From positions 2,200,167 through 2,264,166 of the forward strand of contig VJWN01000007.1 of the NCBI GenBank assembly GCA_007644065.1: a DNA stretch of 64,000 nucleotides, read 5' to 3'. Both the position numbers and the translations under genes were made by a program. Source of the stretch: Margaritispora aquatica (Eukaryota > Ascomycota > Leotiomycetes > Helotiales > Discinellaceae). The notes beneath the pieces were generated by a model. The model was not told the DNA's origin, ran no database searches, and saw nothing but the letters and a program-made list of their open reading frames with translations. Positions 59,660 through 64,000 of this stretch are shown here, piece after piece (position 1 is the first letter of the stretch; each line of letters begins with the position of its first letter).

Positions 59660-60366
59660 TTAGATAAGAAGACCCATAGCACCAAGACCAATAGCCAGAG
59701 CACCAGTTCCAAAGTACTTTGCGTTAGCGGCCAAGGTAGCTGCGGCGGCTTTGGAGCTGCTGGAAGAAGCACCAGTTCCGGTAGCAGCTGAAGCAGCGGT
59801 GCTTGAAGCACGGCTGGTTGTGGCAGCGGTGGTTGCAGCGGCGGCAGTGAAGTTGGCGGGATCCAATTGACCACAGTTGGCCTTCTCATTTCGGTTGCAG
59901 ACAGCCTGGGAAGCAGCATCTCCAATGGCAGCGGCGATGCAGTTGGCAAAGACTTGCTCACAGATGAAGGTTGGCATGGTTTCCTTGTAGAATTGAAGAC
60001 CAGGAGTAGAGCTGTTGGAAGCGCAGGTGCAGCCAAAGACCAAGGTATCCTGAATGCAAATTAGCAATCACGTTATTGGTAGGAGTGGCATGAGCTTTGT
60101 ATGACTTACTGGAGTGCAAGTGTTGGTAGAAACCTCGCCACTGCAGAGAGTACCGCAGGTGTTGATTTGAGCTGTGCACCATTGGGCTATGTTGTGTTAG
60201 ATCCATGCTTCCGATATATTGATCCATGACCAGGCAGATCATCTGCGAATGCGCGTGGCTTACCTCTGGTAGTCAGAGAGACAGTGCTTGGGTTGATGGT
60301 GCTGTTGGTCTGAGCAACGGCGAAGCTGGCCAGAATGGCGACGACGACAGTAGATTGGAAGAGCAT
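59660..60366 (-). CDS. Secreted, GPI-anchored Cys-rich protein (DUF7707-like)
   Basis: Exons on the minus strand are 60366-60264, 60186-60110 and 60049-59660, giving 189 aa. A signal peptide is clear (MLFQSTVVVAILASFAVAQ). The mature part has regularly spaced cysteines: AQWCTAQINTCGTLC, then NTCTP, FGCTCASN, FICEQVFANC, AVCNRNEKANC. This is the layout of a fungus-specific extracellular domain that I associate with the DUF7707 family. A Ser/Thr/Ala-rich stalk of about 45 residues follows, then a C-terminal hydrophobic segment (FGTGALAIGLGAMGLLI), the pattern of a GPI-anchor signal. The protein is likely on the cell wall or plasma membrane. Its function is unknown; it is not a CFEM domain by cysteine spacing. 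Confidence 0.88.
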
Positions 60367-61135
60367 CTTGGATGATTGGCAGATGGAATGAGGAACCTGA
60401 TCTGATGGATGTTGATTGTTGATTGTTTGGGGTTGAACTGATCGTAATCGAAATCGAAATCTTTTATGGGCGTCAAGAATGGAACAATTGATGCTGATGG
60501 ATCGAGTTGTGGGAGAGGAAGAGTATTTGAGTGTTTGGATGGGAAAAGTGAAATCAAAGTCGAACTTCTCTCGTTGCCGCGGGAGATGAGGACCAGAAGT
60601 AGCCAGAAGTAGACAGGACGATGGGGTAGGTACGTGGGTAGGTGGGTAGAAAATCAGGGCAGCAGGTGCGCAGGTGGGTGCGGATTGTGCAGGGCAGTCG
60701 CGACAAAAAGGTGAGGTGAGCAAGCACTCACGCACTCTCAAGCAGTAGGAGGTAGGAGGTAGGAGGTACCTTAGCTCTGTTTTAGTTTCGTGTAAAAAAC
60801 CGGACAGGGATATAGTTGTGGCAGGGGTGACTAAATTGCTCAATGAGGCAAGACCGAGCCAGGTACTAGCGTAGTGCAGGTTTCAAAGCATTCCATTGGA
60901 TATTGATATCGGATACCAAAGCAAGCGAGCTCCGTTAGCGTGGATACCGTACAAGGGTGGAACACGCCAGCAAAAGCCCATCTTGGTTCTTGGGGTTCCA
61001 CGTCGTCCCACTTGCCTCAAGATGCATAAAATGTGCATATGCATACGATATGCATAGGTTTTCAAGAGATCCAGATGGGCTTTTGCACATACAAAAACTC
61101 GTATTCCTTTTGGACGCTTGTGGATAGTGGAATAC

Positions 61136-61160
61136 TGGATAATGGATAATGGATAATGGA
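61136..61160. repeat. TGGATAA heptamer repeat
   Basis: About three and a half units of TGGATAA in a row. Confidence 0.75.
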
Positions 61161-61175
61161 AAATAGCTAGAGCAG

Positions 61176-61226
61176 ACACACACATATACACACACACACA
61201 CGCACACTCACTCACTCACTCACCTA
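61176..61226. repeat. CA dinucleotide and CACT tetranucleotide repeat
   Basis: An interrupted CA microsatellite that passes into CACT units. Confidence 0.85.
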
Positions 61227-61595
61227 CCTTATATCAAACATAACAACACACATGCAAATCGCTCTCCTCTTATCCATCGAATAGCTCCTGTGAAACAAAA
61301 CACGGTGGAACATTCTTGATCCTTTTTCCTTTTTGCAATAATTGTCATTGATTGTCATTGTAATTCCGGGCTCTCGTCTAATTTCCAAACCCCCCTGTCA
61401 ACCTGCCACAGGGAGATTGCTCTGTATTGACCCTCAGAGTGCCAAGTGGTAAAGTGACTTCCAAGTGAGTGCCACACGGTCAAACCCAGGGGCTAAAAGA
61501 GCTTGGGAGTTGGAAATCAGGACATGCGAGTTTGGGAGTCTAGCTGGGCCGCGCGAAGTTGGCGACGACGAGGTGTCGAGAGTTTAAGTGGATGC

Positions 61596-61620
61596 ACTGG
61601 ACTGGACTGGACTGGACTGG
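61596..61620. repeat. ACTGG pentamer repeat
   Basis: Five exact ACTGG units. Confidence 0.85.
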
Positions 61621-61848
61621 GCTGACCACGAATGACCTTCCACGCACTGGCGGCAAGATGAGCCAGTGAGCTTACGTAGTCTTCTCGATTGTAGCTCAAC
61701 CACAGAACCACTCCTCCCATTTCGATTGTGGCGAGTGGCAATGATATAATAATATACGGTATTTCTGAAGGTTGGATGGCTGCCACCAGATCAATGACTA
61801 CCGGTATCAAATCAAATACGACGTTCTCGCCATCACAACTCAACGATA

Positions 61849-61872
61849 CCTACCTACCTACCTACCTACCTA
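61849..61872. repeat. CCTA tetranucleotide microsatellite
   Basis: Six exact CCTA units. It resembles but is not the telomeric TTAGGG repeat. Confidence 0.85.
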
Positions 61873-62723
61873 GTCCCCTTCACATTCGTCGCGCTATTCT
61901 CATACCAGACGAGGCGAGGCACTTACGGTATCACTTTACCCCGGACATGGCTATTTATTAGCACTGGCCACCTCTCCCCCCCATCTTCAAAACTTGTCAA
62001 AACTTGTCACAACTCCAAAGTCTCCAAGTGTTGAGCTGCCGAGAGCTCTGGGTGTGGTGTTGTCGTTCTGAAACGGTTTGTAGTGTCTTGGCGAATTTTT
62101 CCCAAGTCTCAACTTGTGCAGGTGGAGGTGGTGCACCAGGTCAGGAGCTCAGAATTCTGAATTCGAAGCTTCGGAAACCTCAGAAGATTCGAAATTCGAA
62201 ATTCGAGATCCGAGAGTTGAAACAATTCTCCCCTGCTCCCCGGACTATTGGTATTATCCCGCTATCAATATCATCCTGCTCTCAATGGCTAGATGGAGAT
62301 ATATTATGGACACTTGCACGTGCTCATATCAATTAAAGCGGAACGAGATTTACTATCGATAATCAAGTCCTCATGGTACAGTAGTCTTGGCTAAGCTTTT
62401 TCGTATGATTGAGATTCCCGTGTCGTTCTGCTTTTTGGTTCCCGGATGTTTGATGCCGTCCGACCCTCTCAGAGCGAGCTCAAGCTGTGGAAAGCTAGAA
62501 AAAATATGTCCACCTGCCTGCATGCCGTACCATCCATTCAAAGATGGGGTTATACTCGATCACTGACCAATCATGCCTAAGCAAACGATTTCTAAGAAGC
62601 CATCAACAACATCGACATTGATATTTTCTCCTCTTCAATTCTCACGATCCACCATGTCCAAGACTCCTCGTCACCAAGAGGGGCGTTGAGAAGTCGATTT
62701 TTCGCTTCAATATCCAGACAATA

Positions 62724-64000
62724 ATGGCCCGAGATGGAATAGCCGAGGTTGATTATGTCAATCCTACCTCACCAAAGAATGAAGATGAGAAACGCCAAGC
62801 AGATGCGAATGATACTACGTCAACATCGAGTAGTGATGAGAAGAAAAGGTTTGCACGTCTAAGAGAAAATCAACATGCAAGGACAATATGGAATTTCGTT
62901 ACTTGGACGCCGAAGAGATGCCGTTGGGATCCTGTCGAACCTCCCAAGTTCTCAATGGCATTGAATCTACTTTTCGGATTTGGTGGGTTTCCCGATCAGG
63001 ATTGGTTAATTTCTCCTTCTCTAGATGATGTGGCACGTCAAGATGGTTCATTAAATATTACACTCCAAGTGTTGTCAAACAAACAGTTTCTGACATTGTA
63101 TAGCCGGTACTTTTACTGTCGCGAATCTCTACTACAATCATCCAATTCTCAACATCTTGGCCATCGAATTCAATGTCAGCAATGAAAAAGCATCACTTAT
63201 TCCAACGGTCATGCAAGCTGGCTATGCAGGTGGCCTGCTATTCCTCTGTCCCTTGGGCGACATTTTCCGCAGGCGAGCATTCGTCCTTATCTTGGTCCTC
63301 TTCACAGCTGTCGTTGTAAGTTATCAGCCAAAGTTAAGCATTACAATTCTAATATAGGTACTCAGTGGGTAGGACTATGTGTCACCAAGTCATATCCCGT
63401 ATTTCTTGCTCTGTCCTTCATCACAGCAGTGTCAACAGTCACGCCTCAGCTCATGCTTCCCTTGGTAGGCGACTTGGCCCCACCAAATAGGCGAGCAACC
63501 GCCCTCTCGATCGTCGTCTCTGGACTCCTGTTGGGGATGCTCATTGCACGTCTGTTGTCTGGAATTCTTACACAATATACCTCATGGCGAAGCATTTACT
63601 GGTTCTCATTTGGTGTCCAGTCTTTGATTTTTGTTCTCCTGTTTTTGTTCATGCCAGATTATCCTTCCACGAATCCAGGTGGGCTTAACTACTTCAGGAG
63701 TAAGTCTTTTATACTTTACTTACTTATGATAATAATACCTCCCTACGCACTTGCTCTTCACATATGTTCATACACTAACACCAAAGCAGTGCTCTTCTCA
63801 ATCCTCCAAATGGTATTCAAATATCCCGTCCTCGTGCAAGCCTGCCTCGTAGGCTTCCTAACCGCCAGCATCTTCACATCCTAGTACGTTCCTCTCTCCA
63901 TTCCCATCCAATTCCACCCTCAACCTAAATTTCTTCACTACTAACACCACACCAGCTGGACAACACTAACCTTCCTGCTCTCATCCCCGCCCTACTCCTA
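62724..64000 (+). CDS. MFS transporter (partial, cut by the window edge)
   Basis: This is a major facilitator superfamily permease of the plasma or vacuolar membrane. Exons in the window are 62724-62982, 63104-63315, 63366-63699, 63790-63883 and 63956 to the edge, giving 314 complete codons. After a hydrophilic N-terminus of about 75 residues the first helix is split by intron 1, and the join gives LLFGFAGTFTVANLYYN. Further landmarks are TVMQAGYAGGLLFLCPLGD, a form of the MFS loop 2-3 motif, then LMLPLVGDLAPPNRRATALS, SGLLLGMLIARLLSGI and the helix WTTLTFLLSSPPY at the edge. The acceptors at 63103 and 63365 were chosen to keep the frame; nearer ones lead to stops. The substrate is unknown. 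Confidence 0.9.

Larger units (their letters stand above)
60367..62723. other. 2.4-kb intergenic region rich in microsatellites
   Basis: The region lies between the divergent GPI-protein and MFS transporter genes and so carries both promoters. It holds four simple repeats, listed separately. ORFs are repeat-driven or short. I see no transposon end or structured RNA. Confidence 0.5.

Noticed and set aside
60187..60843. Upstream extension of the GPI protein frame to 60843
   Set aside because: The ATG at 60366 gives a clean signal peptide; the extension is anonymous and the frame runs on into intron 1.
61849..61872. CCTA repeats as a sign of internal telomeric sequence
   Set aside because: The unit is four bases, not the CCCTAA of fungal telomeres, and housekeeping genes lie on both sides.

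Overview
The window is nuclear DNA of a filamentous ascomycete (Pezizomycotina). The evidence is short GT-AG introns of about 43-120 nt with CTAAC-type branch points, a Zn2Cys6 regulator with the fungal transcription-factor domain, a GPI-anchored Cys-rich protein of a fungus-only family, filamentous-fungal forms of Trs65 and Prp40, and a transposon carrying the mutation signature of repeat-induced point mutation (RIP). Leotiomycetes/Helotiales is my guess from the style of the proteins; it is inference, not proven. I rebuilt 19 protein-coding genes exon by exon; every complete model sums to a whole number of codons. One is cut by the right edge. I also found one disrupted gene and one dead transposon.

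Layout. 1-2073: no confident gene. 2074-4306 (+) Zn2Cys6 regulator. 4715-6020 (+) two-pass membrane protein of unknown function. 7046-9845 (-) large disordered protein. 9846-12562 gene-poor. 12563-13506 (+) GNAT acetyltransferase. 13844-16339 (-) BRCT-containing family X DNA polymerase. 16955-18919 (-) TRAPPII subunit Trs65, divergent from 19314-21934 (+) splicing factor Prp40. 22535-24822 (-) ABCE1/Rli1, divergent from 25326-30592 (+) chromatin remodeler Chd1. 31409-34109 (-) amidoligase pseudogene split by a 1.3-kb RIP-mutated Tc1/mariner element (32303-33606). 35427-37155 (+) sphingosine kinase. 37566-38483 (-) Rrp1/Nop52. 39109-42183 (-) disordered protein with a C-terminal membrane segment. 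43918-45177 (-) oxysterol-binding protein. 46314-46978 (+) and 47244-47930 (-) an inverted pair of small paralogs. 48909-50616 (-) Oma1-like mitochondrial metalloprotease. 51661-54049 (-) RBR E3 ubiquitin ligase. 55404-56887 (+) PIN/auxin-efflux-like carrier. 57720-58652 (-) haloacetate-dehalogenase-like hydrolase. 59660-60366 (-) GPI-anchored Cys-rich protein. 62724-64000 (+, partial) MFS transporter.

Most of the genes are unlinked housekeeping functions: splicing, ribosome recycling, chromatin, Golgi traffic, lipid signalling and transport, rRNA processing, mitochondrial quality control and ubiquitin. There is no biosynthetic cluster, defence island, CRISPR array or rRNA, and I found no convincing tRNA. 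The most informative locus is 31409-34109. There a Tc1-like element landed at a TA inside the codon for the valine of the amidoligase HVH motif. Removing the element with one TA copy restores the reading frame exactly across the join. The element itself has 12 in-frame stops, all explicable as RIP transitions, and no frameshift. The inverted paralog pair at 46314-47930, with identical exon lengths and phases, is the best candidate for a family not yet described.
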